Shown here: piece after piece, positions 1 to 8,179 of the stretch
Position numbering within the stretch: position 1 is the first letter of the stretch
Layout of the letters: each line of letters opens with the position of its first letter
Assembly: GCA_900318375.1 (NCBI GenBank)
Contig: ONKG01000007.1
Location: 79,829 to 143,828 of the forward strand
Direction: 5' to 3'
Length of the DNA: 64,000 bases
DNA from: an uncultured Lachnospiraceae bacterium
Lineage (GTDB): Bacteria; Bacillota; Clostridia; Lachnospirales; Lachnospiraceae
The notes under the pieces: model-generated
Databases searched by the model: none
What the model was told of the DNA's origin: nothing
The model's input: the letters and a program-made list of their open reading frames with translations, nothing else
Translations under genes and position numbers: made by a program

Positions 1-435
1 GTAGTACATTGCCAGATTTTCGGGATTCATCCAGCGATGTTCCGGATGGGACCTGTCCGCTCCTCTCTCCCTGAACATATCCAGGACCATCTGAAAGGCA
101 CAGTCATTGACAATTTCCGCAAAGGAATTCTGCCCCTCGATTTTGACAGCCCGCATATAAAAGTCCTTGTCCCGCAGCAAGTTGCTGAAGATCAGCACAA
201 GAGACTCCCGGTACATCTGATTGGAGATGAGGATCCGCACAGGATCCAGGATCTCCCTGCGCACGATCCAGGCCAGAAGATCATACTTGTCCAGAAAATG
301 ATTATAAAAAGTCACGCGGATGACACCCGCGCCGTCCGCGATCTGCTTGATGGTTATTTTATCAAAGGGCATTCTGACAACCAGTTCTTTCAGGCTGTGC
401 GCAAGCGCCTTTTCAATATCCCTTTTCCCCTCCAA
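1..435 (-). CDS. TetR/AcrR-family transcriptional regulator, 3' end cut by window edge
   Basis: The visible 145 codons encode an N-terminal TetR-type helix-turn-helix followed by an all-helical ligand/dimer domain. The recognition region reads ITIKQIADGAGVIRVTFYNH, close to the family pattern in which T-x-Y-x-H/Y-F closes the HTH. The C-terminus runs off position 1. I chose the TTG start at 435 because a GGAGG lies 8 nt upstream and it places the HTH at the usual distance from the N-terminus. An in-frame ATG at 492 would add 19 residues but has no ribosome site. A near-perfect 18-bp palindrome lies between the promoter and the gene, so autorepression is likely. The ligand is unknown. The gene it controls may be itself or one outside the window. 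Confidence 0.85.
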   Translation of the reverse strand, partial: MEGKRDIEKALAHSLKELVVRMPFDKITIKQIADGAGVIRVTFYNHFLDKYDLLAWIVRREILDPVRILISNQMYRESLVLIFSNLLRDKDFYMRAVKIEGQNSFAEIVNDCAFQMVLDMFRERGADRSHPEHRWMNPENLAMYY

Positions 436-530
436 AAATACAACCTCCGTCCCGGCTGTCCTCTGCAGTCCGGCATGGAGATTACCGGACATGAAAGCAG
501 AAAAACTGACCCTGCCCTGCAGAGACAATA

Positions 531-569
531 AGTTAGTTGCAACTCACTTCCTTGTTCCACCCTATTATA
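531..569 (-). promoter_or_regulatory. Promoter -10 box and palindromic operator for the TetR-family gene
   Basis: On the minus strand a TATAAT box lies at 564-569. An 18-bp palindrome with one mismatched pair (AGTTAGTTGCAACTCACT on the plus strand, 531-548) follows it and would fall at or just after the transcription start. The core AGTTGCAACT is perfectly symmetric. A TetR protein bound here would block initiation. I see no good -35 box, so promoter strength is uncertain. Confidence 0.7.
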
Positions 570-691
570 CACTAAACAGAAAAAAATGCACCTGAAATTT
601 TTTTCCTGATCGGATCAATTCCTTCATTTTATTTCGGATCATGGTTATTGAAATATTGTTAGCGGACTATTATTTCCCGCTGACCGGACTT

Positions 692-1399
692 TCAAGTCAG
701 CCACTTCAGAAGCAGGTCACGCTGCCAGAGCATCAGGCCGAGCACCGCCCACTGGATCAGGATCACGAGCACGCCGCTTATGATACTGCCGCGAATCAGA
801 AAGTTTCCCGCCACACAGGAGGCGAGGATCTGCAGCCAGCCTCCCATGGCAGTCCCGATAAAAAACCGCTCCGGCTCCATATTTCTCTTGACCGCGATAT
901 AGGGGACGATCCCGTTGGGAACGCCTGGAACCATATACACCACTATGACCACGAGCATGGTCGGAGTGCCGCTCAGCATTTCCAGGATTTTCTTCCCCGT
1001 AGGGCCGGGATTGACTTTAATGGATTTTCCCTCTTCCCTCATGCGCCGCACGAACAGAAAAACAGCCATGTTTCCGATAATAAAGCCGGTGTAGCACAGA
1101 AGGAAGGCCTTCCACCAGCTGTAGAGAACTCCGGCGGCGACATGGATCGCGATTCCGGGTAGCACAACACTTGCCACCTGCAGTCCCGACAACAGCATGA
1201 CACAGATCATTCCCGTGATTGCGTCTTCTTCGGAAAGGTAGGTGACAATCGCATGTTTGTCTCCTCTGCGGACCATAGGCAGCAGTATACGAAAGCTTGT
1301 TCCGAAAGCCGCCCAGATGAGAATAAGCGAAATTGCCAGCAGTGCCAGCGCAGGCAGGCGCCTCTTGATTTTAGGCCAGAGTGTCCGTAAAAGTGTCAT
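692..1399 (-). CDS. TVP38/TMEM64 (SNARE-associated/DedA-like) membrane protein
   Basis: This 235-residue integral membrane protein has a first membrane helix at about residues 17-35 and further helices around 60-90, 95-115, 145-165 and 205-230. The central part has the re-entrant-loop style of the SNARE-associated Golgi/VTT family: a hydrophobic stretch with VLPGIAIHVAAG, then a basic RRMREEGK loop and MVPGVPNGIVPYIAV. Members of this superfamily are lipid scramblases or transporters in bacteria, but the substrate here is not known. An AAGGAG ribosome site precedes the ATG. It is followed on the same strand by the TetR gene about 250 nt downstream and preceded by a terminator, so it is probably monocistronic. 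Confidence 0.82.
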   Translation of the reverse strand: MTLLRTLWPKIKRRLPALALLAISLILIWAAFGTSFRILLPMVRRGDKHAIVTYLSEEDAITGMICVMLLSGLQVASVVLPGIAIHVAAGVLYSWWKAFLLCYTGFIIGNMAVFLFVRRMREEGKSIKVNPGPTGKKILEMLSGTPTMLVVIVVYMVPGVPNGIVPYIAVKRNMEPERFFIGTAMGGWLQILASCVAGNFLIRGSIISGVLVILIQWAVLGLMLWQRDLLLKWLT

Positions 1400-1447
1400 G
1401 AGCCTGTTCTCCTTACGACCTCAAATACGCGGCACAATATTTTAAGT

Positions 1448-1470
1448 AAAAAGAGTCCCGCTTGCGGGAC
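1448..1470 (-). terminator. Rho-independent terminator after the acyltransferase gene
   Basis: A 7-bp GC hairpin (GTCCCGC/GCGGGAC, 1455-1470) is followed on the minus strand by CTCTTTTT. It lies about 155 nt past the stop of the gene ending at 1625 and just upstream of the TVP38 gene. Confidence 0.7.
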
Positions 1471-1624
1471 ACTCGCGCCGGGCGCGGCCGCTGCAGCGAC
1501 AGGATTCCCTGCGTGCGAGTGCCCATCCTCCAAGCATCGGCATTATTGATTCCGGCATCATTGTTTACTTATATTTTACTTCGCCGGCTTCCAAAACAAA
1601 ACCTTTTTAGTACAAAAACAGTTT

Positions 1625-2509
1625 TCAGAACAAAAAACTTGTCAATAGATATAGCAGAGGCTGATGGAGCAGATAGACCGGAAGGGAATGCCTGCCGATG
1701 AGATTGAGGAAGGGAAGCTTCAGATGAAAAAGAGGGCTGTCATATATTCTGTTTCCGGACTGCGTATTCTCAGTCCCCCCTCCTGCCTCCGCTCCGCTTC
1801 CCGCCGCCGCGAGCACGCGGTTGAGGAAGAATCCTGCCCGGAACAGGAAAAACCAGGGCAGAAATGAGAAGTAATCAGTCGAAAAAAAATCCCTCATCGG
1901 AAATCCCAGACCTGTCAGCACATAGCCCGGGAAGGCCCCGCTGCCGAATGTGTACAGACCTGCAGGAAGGTTCAGCCTGATCCAGGGTCCCAGCCGTAGA
2001 TACCCGTGATTGATCCATCTCGTCACATGGAATAAAAAAAGACAGACTGCAGCCCCTGTCAGCTGTCTTTTCAGTCCGCTTTCGGGGTCATTTTTCAGCC
2101 CCCCTGCAAAAAAGTGTTCCAGGAGACCTGATACAAGCATGGCGGCGCCCAGGAATGACAGCACACCGAAGAGGACCCGGTCTTCATAAAGGGCAATGAC
2201 CGTCACCGCGCTCACAGCGATCCCTCCCGCGCTGACCTCAAGCCCGCGCCGGAAAATGCGTCGTGAAAAGGGCACACAAAAACCGGAGAGCAAAATAAAA
2301 GTGCGGCAGATACTCTGCTGCCACAGATGCCCGCCGGTTCCCTCATACCAGGTCCGCAGCGCCGTAAATGACGCGCCGCTGTCGGAAAGGTATAGAAAAT
2401 CCCACATTCCGTGGTAAATGATCATACTGATCAGGGTCAGTCCGCGCAGCAGATCCAGTGTCTCAAGTCTGCCGCCGTGCCTGCCGGGTACAGCTCCTGC
2501 TTTTTGCAT
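1625..2509 (-). CDS. DUF1624 / heparan-alpha-glucosaminide N-acetyltransferase-like membrane protein
   Basis: This 294-residue polytopic protein begins RLETLDLLRGLTLISMIIYH, the characteristic opening of the DUF1624/HGSNAT-catalytic family and related OpgC-type acyltransferases, with the D-x-x-R-G motif and a membrane-embedded H in the first helix. Further helices follow, and it ends with a histidine-rich IGRHSLPVYLLHQPLLY helix typical of membrane acyltransferases. It probably transfers an acyl group to a surface sugar or polymer. The acceptor cannot be told from the sequence. The upstream region holds a 16-bp tandem repeat within 25-100 nt of the start. A GAAGG ribosome site lies about 10 nt before the ATG. 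Confidence 0.8.
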   Translation of the reverse strand: MQKAGAVPGRHGGRLETLDLLRGLTLISMIIYHGMWDFLYLSDSGASFTALRTWYEGTGGHLWQQSICRTFILLSGFCVPFSRRIFRRGLEVSAGGIAVSAVTVIALYEDRVLFGVLSFLGAAMLVSGLLEHFFAGGLKNDPESGLKRQLTGAAVCLFLFHVTRWINHGYLRLGPWIRLNLPAGLYTFGSGAFPGYVLTGLGFPMRDFFSTDYFSFLPWFFLFRAGFFLNRVLAAAGSGAEAGGGTENTQSGNRIYDSPLFHLKLPFLNLIGRHSLPVYLLHQPLLYLLTSFLF

Positions 2510-2532
2510 TTATCCGAAACCTTCATATTGCT

Positions 2533-2606
2533 ATTGTTACAATCTGTTATTGTTACAATCTGTTATTGCTACAGCCTGTTATTGTTACAGTCTGTTATTG
2601 TTACAG
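2533..2606. repeat. 16-bp tandem repeat, 4.6 copies
   Basis: Units of ATTGTTACAATCTGTT start at 2533, 2549, 2565, 2581 and 2597 (last unit partial), with only 1-3 substitutions. Each of the first two units contains an 11-bp palindrome, ATTGTTACAAT. The array sits directly upstream of the acyltransferase start at 2509, so it overlaps that gene's leader or promoter. Confidence 0.92.
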
Positions 2607-2911
2607 TGCGCGCCCCTGTCAGGTTCGTGTACGATTACACCTCTTTACTGTATATTCTATACTCGTTCACAGCCTCTCGAGGGTGTGAACAAGTAACATT
2701 GCGCACGAACATTGCGCCCGGCGCCCCCAAGGCCCTTTCCGCCAGTTGTCTCGTCACAGGAGGGGTGGTAAACTATACCCGTAACTCCAATTGCCGCGCG
2801 TGTGCCCGCATCGGCCCTGGTCCCGTGCCCTCACACAGCTGCCTTTTGATCAGCCGGTCCCGTCAAAGAGAAAAGAATCATCCGGTTCCGGTCCAGGAGG
2901 AGATCAACAGT
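2607..2911. other. Intergenic region, no gene recognised
   Basis: This roughly 300-nt stretch is an open frame continuous with the CYTH gene, but the translation has no recognisable domain and the composition is unlike the gene. It ends with the AGGAGG ribosome site of the CYTH gene at 2895-2900. I see no clear promoter or hairpin. Confidence 0.5.
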
Positions 2912-3427
2912 ATGGAAATAGAACGCAAATGGATGGTAAAAGGCTGGCCCGAGGAGTCCTCTTCACTCCCCCTGGTCAGCGAACAACTGATGCGTCAGGG
3001 TTATATCACCGTATATCCCACCGTACGGATCCGCGAGGAAACGGAAAAGGGGGGAGAAACAGACTATATCCTCTGCTTTAAATCCCCGCCCGCTTCTGAC
3101 GGGCTCTCCCGCAAAGAAATCGAATTTCCCATCACGCAGGAGCAGTTCAGCCAGCTCGAAGACCTGATCGGATACCCGCTCATCCCCAAGCTCCGCCGCT
3201 GCTATCGCCTTGCGGACGGACTTATTCTGGAAGTCAACCTTGTCGACGAAGGAATGAAGACAGAATTCATGTACGCAGAGGTCGAATATGACTCAGAAGA
3301 GCAGGCCCGCAATTGGGACCCTGCCGATTTCGGGCTCTCCGAATACCTGAGCGACGATGTGACCGGCCAGCCCGGACAGACAATGGGAGCCTATTGGCAG
3401 ATCACCCGCCTTCATTCAGCAAAGTAA
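2912..3427 (+). CDS. CYTH domain protein (class IV adenylate cyclase / triphosphatase fold)
   Basis: The 171-residue product starts MEIERKWMV, the E-x-E-R-K signature of the CYTH/triphosphate tunnel metalloenzyme superfamily, in which paired acidic and basic residues line a tunnel that binds triphosphate and metal. Later tunnel strands are visible: TVRIREE, YILCFKSPP, SRKEIEF, KLRRCYR and the acidic ILEVNLVDEG and FMYAEVEYDSEEQA strands. Bacterial members are mostly inorganic triphosphatases or ThTPases. A cyclase role is possible but not indicated. The ATG at 2912 was chosen because AGGAGG lies 11 nt upstream and the motif must be N-terminal. An open frame upstream of it is not part of the protein. 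No obvious operon partner. Confidence 0.86.
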   Translation: MEIERKWMVKGWPEESSSLPLVSEQLMRQGYITVYPTVRIREETEKGGETDYILCFKSPPASDGLSRKEIEFPITQEQFSQLEDLIGYPLIPKLRRCYRLADGLILEVNLVDEGMKTEFMYAEVEYDSEEQARNWDPADFGLSEYLSDDVTGQPGQTMGAYWQITRLHSAK

Positions 3428-3439
3428 AGGCGGTCCCGG

Positions 3440-3949
3440 TCAGCGGTACCGCGCCTTCTCAAGGATCAGCTGCATATTGTCGAACGCGACAGGAATCTTC
3501 AGCTCGCCGCTGCTGCCTCCCGAGGTCTCGTTTGTCACCGAACCATGCAGGATATAATACCCGCGCTTGACATCTACGCTGCGCAGCTGCGTGACAGAGT
3601 AGACGTTATAGCGCGGTTTGCTCATTACGAGCTTTTCCGCTTTGTGATACACAATCTTTTTTTTGTAAAGATCGATCGTACTGTTCTTATAGAGCCGTGT
3701 CCTGCCTGTGGACAGAAACCATGCGGTCGGAAAGACAAAAACCGAGGGAATAATATAGATTGCACTGAACAGAGCGGCCAGAGTAGGCACGAACGAGGGA
3801 AGCTTTCCCGCCTGAAAAAAACCGGCATTGATCAGGGCGATCATCACGGCGCCCAGAAAAAGTCCCGGCAGTGTCCAGTTCATTACTTTTCTGTAGATCC
3901 ATCCGTTTCCTTCGTCAAATACATTTCCGTCAAAAGACAGTGTCCTCAT
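3440..3949 (-). CDS. Hypothetical two-helix membrane protein, possibly PH-like
   Basis: The 169-residue product has a short polar N-terminus, two membrane helices (about residues 25-47 and 53-77) and a roughly 90-residue soluble tail rich in beta-forming residues (TRLYKNSTIDLYKKKIVYHK, then VTQLRSVDVKRGYYILHG). The layout resembles small bacterial membrane proteins with a PH-like domain after a helical hairpin, but I see no diagnostic motif. An AAGGGGAAT ribosome site precedes the ATG. It converges with the CYTH gene, with only 12 nt between the stops. Confidence 0.7.
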   Translation of the reverse strand: MRTLSFDGNVFDEGNGWIYRKVMNWTLPGLFLGAVMIALINAGFFQAGKLPSFVPTLAALFSAIYIIPSVFVFPTAWFLSTGRTRLYKNSTIDLYKKKIVYHKAEKLVMSKPRYNVYSVTQLRSVDVKRGYYILHGSVTNETSGGSSGELKIPVAFDNMQLILEKARYR

Positions 3950-4199
3950 ATATAATTCCCCTTTCCGTCTTCAAAGGTTATTCATTCAGCTTTTAATGTG
4001 CTGTCTATGTCCTCTTTCCCGTCATTCCGGATCTATAACCGGATCCAAGCCAAAGCCGAATAGGCGCTGTGAGATACTATTCTATCACATACAATGTTTA
4101 TTATCCATGAATGAAATCGCTGAAGGAGCAGGAACTGCAGCGGAACTGCAGCCGCGGCGGGGGAGCATCCCGGGCCTCCAAGCAGTCTCTGCCCGATTT

Positions 4200-6020
4200 T
4201 TAATCTGCCCAGACACTCTCCTCATACTGTCTTGTAAACAGCTGATAATAATAGCCTTTCTGCCGCATCAGTTCCTGATGCGTGCCTTTTTCGAGGATTC
4301 TGCCGTCCTGCACGGCAAGAATCACATCCGCCCCGACAATGGTCGAGAGACGGTGGGCGATCACAAAAGAGGTCCGTCCTCGGATGACGGCCGCGATCGC
4401 GTCCTGGATGGCGCGCTCTGTCACCGTATCGACGGAGGAAGTGGCTTCGTCCAGCACGAGGATCCTGGGATCCGCGAGAATGGCACGCGCAATGGAGAGC
4501 AGTTGTTTTTCCCCTGTCGAGAGCATACTGCCGCCCTCTCCCACATCGCTGTCCAGGCCTTTTTCCATCCGGTCGACGACAAAGTCCGCAGACGCCGTCC
4601 GCAGGGCCTCCCGGATCTGTTCGTCCGTTGCCTCCGGCCTGCCGTAGCGCATGTTGTCGCGGACGGATCCCGAGAAAAGATAGGGGGTCTGCAGAACATA
4701 GCCGATATTACTGTGAAGCCAGAGCTGAGAGCGCTCCCGCACGTCCCGTCCGTCGATCAGTACTCTGCCGGCAGTCGGTTCATAAAAGCGGCAGGCCAGA
4801 TTCACCAGTGTGGACTTGCCCGCGCCTGTCTCGCCGACGATGGCAATGTTTGTGCCCTGCGGCACTTTCAGGTTAAAGTGTTCGAGCACCATCTCATTCC
4901 CGTCCGGGTACATAAAAGAGACATCTTCAAACTCCACATCCCCCAGAAGAGGTTCCCAGTTCTCTTTTTTCGCATGAAAATGGTCGCCGTATTTTTCAAT
5001 GACTTCGGGGGTATCCTGCACATCCGACTCCTCTGCCAGAAGCCCCGTGAAGCGCTCGATATTGACCTGGATCGAGATCAGGGACGACAGGGATGTGATG
5101 ATACCCTGCACCGGTTCAAGCATGCCGACCGCGTAGGACATAAAGACCGAAAGTGTACCGATCCGGATGACTCCTTCCATGGTCAGTGCGCCGCCCCGCC
5201 ACAGGACCAGAGCCAGGGCCATGGAGGACAGAAAGGTGATCATCGATGTCAGAAGGGCTCCGTGCCTGGCCGTGCGCACAGCTGTCCGGCGCATGCGGTC
5301 CGTCTCCTCTTCAAAGCCTCTTTTTATGGTGTCCTCGATCCGCAGGGACTTTATGCTTTTGATGCCCGTGATCCCCTCGTTGAAATTTCCTGTGATCCGT
5401 GAGTTGATCTCCCGGACCCTGCGGCTCCCGGCGACGATTTTTTTCTGAAAATACATAATGATCACGGCCGCTGCGGGCACCATGACCAGCACATACAGGG
5501 CCAGCCGCGCATTGACGGCCAGCATCACCCCGGTCACACATACAATATAGGAGACATTCCAGACCACATCCATCATCCGCCAGGCCATCAGTTCACCGAT
5601 GCGTTCTGTATCACTCATGGTCCGCGCATGGATATATCCGACGCTGTTCTGGTTAAAATATGAAAACGACAGTGTCTGCAGATGGGCAAATGCCGCATTG
5701 CGCAGATCTCTGTCAATCTCCACCTCCACTTTTCCGCACTGATACAGGCAGTAATAGTTGTCCAGTTCCTGCAGGATCATCAGCAGAATATACAGAAACA
5801 GGAAGACCGGGAGTCCGTCCAGAGTCCGCTCTGCCACAAAGTGATCCAGAGCCCAGCTGTTGAAAAGGGGGTAGATCGTATCCGCCAGACTCGACAGGAT
5901 CCCGAGAAAGATCATCAGAGCTACTGTCGGCACATAGGGACGTAAAAAAGGCATGATCAGAGGAATGCCGAATAAGCGCGTCCTGCCCTGTTCTTTTTTC
6001 TTTTTCTTTTTAGTATCCAT
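4200..6020 (-). CDS. ABC exporter half-transporter (permease-ATPase), partner subunit
   Basis: This 606-residue type IV (B-family) exporter subunit has six membrane helices in the first 320 residues and a C-terminal nucleotide-binding domain with Walker A GETGAGKS, Q-loop in VLQTPYLF, Walker B ILVLDEATSSVD with a canonical catalytic Glu, and H-loop IAHRLS. The ABC signature is non-standard: LSTGEKQ rather than LSGGQ. Its N-terminus is very basic (MDTKKKKKKEQ). It lies downstream of the second half-transporter on the same strand with about 106 nt between them, so the two should form a heterodimer. Substrate unknown; drug- or lipid-type substrates are typical of the family. Confidence 0.93.
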   Translation of the reverse strand: MDTKKKKKKEQGRTRLFGIPLIMPFLRPYVPTVALMIFLGILSSLADTIYPLFNSWALDHFVAERTLDGLPVFLFLYILLMILQELDNYYCLYQCGKVEVEIDRDLRNAAFAHLQTLSFSYFNQNSVGYIHARTMSDTERIGELMAWRMMDVVWNVSYIVCVTGVMLAVNARLALYVLVMVPAAAVIIMYFQKKIVAGSRRVREINSRITGNFNEGITGIKSIKSLRIEDTIKRGFEEETDRMRRTAVRTARHGALLTSMITFLSSMALALVLWRGGALTMEGVIRIGTLSVFMSYAVGMLEPVQGIITSLSSLISIQVNIERFTGLLAEESDVQDTPEVIEKYGDHFHAKKENWEPLLGDVEFEDVSFMYPDGNEMVLEHFNLKVPQGTNIAIVGETGAGKSTLVNLACRFYEPTAGRVLIDGRDVRERSQLWLHSNIGYVLQTPYLFSGSVRDNMRYGRPEATDEQIREALRTASADFVVDRMEKGLDSDVGEGGSMLSTGEKQLLSIARAILADPRILVLDEATSSVDTVTERAIQDAIAAVIRGRTSFVIAHRLSTIVGADVILAVQDGRILEKGTHQELMRQKGYYYQLFTRQYEESVWAD

Positions 6021-6041
6021 TCCTTTATTTATTCCTGTATT

Positions 6042-6144
6042 TTATTCCTGCTCACCGGTCTAATCCTGCGCGTTTATTCCTGCTCACCTGTTTTCCTGCG
6101 CATTTATTCCTGCTATTCCTTTGCATTTATTCCTGCTCACCGGT
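6042..6144. repeat. Degenerate repeats derived from the 3' end of the upstream ABC gene
   Basis: A 19-nt block, TTATTCCTGCTCACCGGTC, occurs at 6126-6144, where it encodes the last codons and stop of the 628-residue ABC protein, and again at 6042-6060. Partial copies lie at 6073-6090 and 6102-6113. The spacing of 24-31 nt suggests local tandem duplication of the gene end followed by decay. Confidence 0.8.
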
Positions 6145-8013
6145 CTGGAGGGCATATACACGGCTGTAGATTCCGCCCTGCGCCATAAGTTCCTCATGAT
6201 TTCCATGCTCGGCGATCTGTCCGTCTTCGAGCACAAAGATCTCATCCGCGTGGCGCAGAGTCGTGATCCGGTGGGCGATCAGGATGACTGTCGCGTCGGA
6301 AGTGTGCTTTCGCAGCTCCGCGCGGATCCTGGCATCCGTCTGCGCGTCAACCGCTGAAAGGGAGTCGTCGAAAACCATGATCGGCGTATGACGCACCAGC
6401 ATCTGCGCTATGGCCGCGCGCTGTTTCTGACCTCCCGAAAGTGTCACACCGCGCTCTCCGACAAAGGTGTCATAGCCGTCCGCGAACCGTTCGACCGCCT
6501 CGTCGAGACAGGCGATCCGCGCCGCCCTGCCGATCTCCTGCGTCCGCCGTTCAGCACTCTGCTCCGCATCCCCGTCCGCTTCATCGGACATGGCGATCAC
6601 GATATTGTCCGCAAGGGTCCGCGAGAACAGATAAGGCTCCTGAAGGACCATTCCGATATTGCTCCTGAGCCAGCCGCGGTCAATCCTGCGGATATCCACA
6701 CCGCCGATCGTAATGGAACCCTGTTCCGGCGCCAGCTCCCACATACGGTCCAGAAGCAGTACAAGGGTGGATTTTCCCGCACCTGTGGCTCCCAGTATTC
6801 CCACTGTCGAGCCTGCCCGGATCTTCATGGAGACATCCCTGAGAACATCAGGCGCATCCTCGGCATACCGGAAGAAAACATGCGAAAATTCGATGTCGCG
6901 GTCCATGGGGGCAAAACGGGAGTCCGGAGTCTCCGCGCCCTCTTCCGGATCCGCATTCATAATATAGCGAAGGCGGTCCATGGAGACTCCTGTCTTGGAC
7001 ATGTCGGCAATGACACGGCCTATGCGCCGCACCGGCAGGGACATCAGGGCATTGTAGGACAAAAACGCGATCAGCCCGCCTGCCGTCAGCTCGTCCCTCA
7101 CACAGAGGACGGCGCCGTAAACAGCGACTGTCATATTGCGGACAGTCGCGATGACATTTCCGGAGACCCAGAAGGCCGCCAGCACCCGCATCAGCCGGAT
7201 CCAGTGGCCGGTGTAAAAATCATTCTGGGCCTCGAATCTCTCCCTCTCGAACAATTCCCGCCCGAATGTCCGTACGACACGGACTCCCGTCAGATTTTCC
7301 TGGGCAATCGCGGACAGATGCCCCTCTTCACTGTCGACCGTCTCAAACTCCTCTCCGATCAGTCCGTAAAAAATCAGGGAACTGATGATCATAATGGGTA
7401 TAAAGACCGCAGCAGCCGCCGTCAGTCCGGGCTGGATCGTGATCATAAAATAAAGAGACATAAAGACCAGTATGAAGACATGCAGCAGGGAGGTCAGCTG
7501 TTCAGAGACAAAAACCCGTATCGTTTCGACATCCGATGTGCAGCGCTGGATAATATCTCCCGTGCTGTTTTCCCCCAGCCAGGCATACGGAAGGGACAGG
7601 ATCTGCCTGAAGAGCTGATTCCTGGTCCTGCGCAGAAAGGTCTCCGAGCCTTTTTCATTGCTCACCCTGAACCCGTAGCGGCTCAGCGCTCCCGCCATTG
7701 CTGCGGCGGCGACTGCCGCTGCCATAATCCACAGATGCCCGCGCAGATAATCCGCTCCGCCAAGGCGCGTGATGATCCGGGCTGCCCATCCGGGGACGGA
7801 GGACAGATTTCCTCCGATCACTGCATCGACAGTGTACTGGATCAGACGCGGGATGATCAGATCAAAAAGAGCCACCAGACAGGCAAAGACGGCCCCTGCC
7901 GTAAAGTAGAAAATGCTTCCCTTCAGGAAAAAGAGGATCAGGCTGGTATTTGTCGGAAACCGCAGTCCGCTGTCCTTTTTATTGTCTTTGATTACGTTTA
8001 TTTTTTCTTTCAT
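6127..8013 (-). CDS. ABC exporter half-transporter with degenerate ATP site
   Basis: This 628-residue subunit has an N-terminal six-helix membrane domain and a C-terminal ATPase domain. Walker A is GATGAGKS, the signature is canonical (LSGGQKQ) and the H-loop is IAHRIT. Walker B reads IMVFDDSLSAVD, with Asp where the catalytic Glu should be. This matches the degenerate-site subunits of heterodimeric exporters such as BmrC or TM287. The partner gene follows immediately on the same strand. The CGGAGAA ribosome site is very close to the ATG. It is probably the first gene of the two-gene operon. Substrate unknown. Confidence 0.93.
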   Translation of the reverse strand: MKEKINVIKDNKKDSGLRFPTNTSLILFFLKGSIFYFTAGAVFACLVALFDLIIPRLIQYTVDAVIGGNLSSVPGWAARIITRLGGADYLRGHLWIMAAAVAAAAMAGALSRYGFRVSNEKGSETFLRRTRNQLFRQILSLPYAWLGENSTGDIIQRCTSDVETIRVFVSEQLTSLLHVFILVFMSLYFMITIQPGLTAAAAVFIPIMIISSLIFYGLIGEEFETVDSEEGHLSAIAQENLTGVRVVRTFGRELFERERFEAQNDFYTGHWIRLMRVLAAFWVSGNVIATVRNMTVAVYGAVLCVRDELTAGGLIAFLSYNALMSLPVRRIGRVIADMSKTGVSMDRLRYIMNADPEEGAETPDSRFAPMDRDIEFSHVFFRYAEDAPDVLRDVSMKIRAGSTVGILGATGAGKSTLVLLLDRMWELAPEQGSITIGGVDIRRIDRGWLRSNIGMVLQEPYLFSRTLADNIVIAMSDEADGDAEQSAERRTQEIGRAARIACLDEAVERFADGYDTFVGERGVTLSGGQKQRAAIAQMLVRHTPIMVFDDSLSAVDAQTDARIRAELRKHTSDATVILIAHRITTLRHADEIFVLEDGQIAEHGNHEELMAQGGIYSRVYALQTGEQE

Positions 8014-8179
8014 TTCTCCGATTTATTAATAAGAATGGACTCGATGTTAAGAATATGCGTTTTATTTTATCATACTATCATGGTATATTAATATCAGTAT
8101 CAGCAATGATTCCGGACTGACTGCAGATCCGGTCAGCCGAGATCTGAATAGATTGTAGATTCAAAAAAGGAGACATGCT

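Noticed and set aside
2411-2911. An N-terminal extension of the CYTH protein
   Set aside because: The frame is open but crosses the 16-bp tandem array and lacks a ribosome site. The CYTH motif requires the start at 2912.
6388-8091. A 567-codon open frame on the plus strand opposite the ABC exporter gene
   Set aside because: It mirrors the GC-rich codon structure of the minus-strand ABC gene, has no recognisable domain and has no ribosome site. It is a shadow frame.
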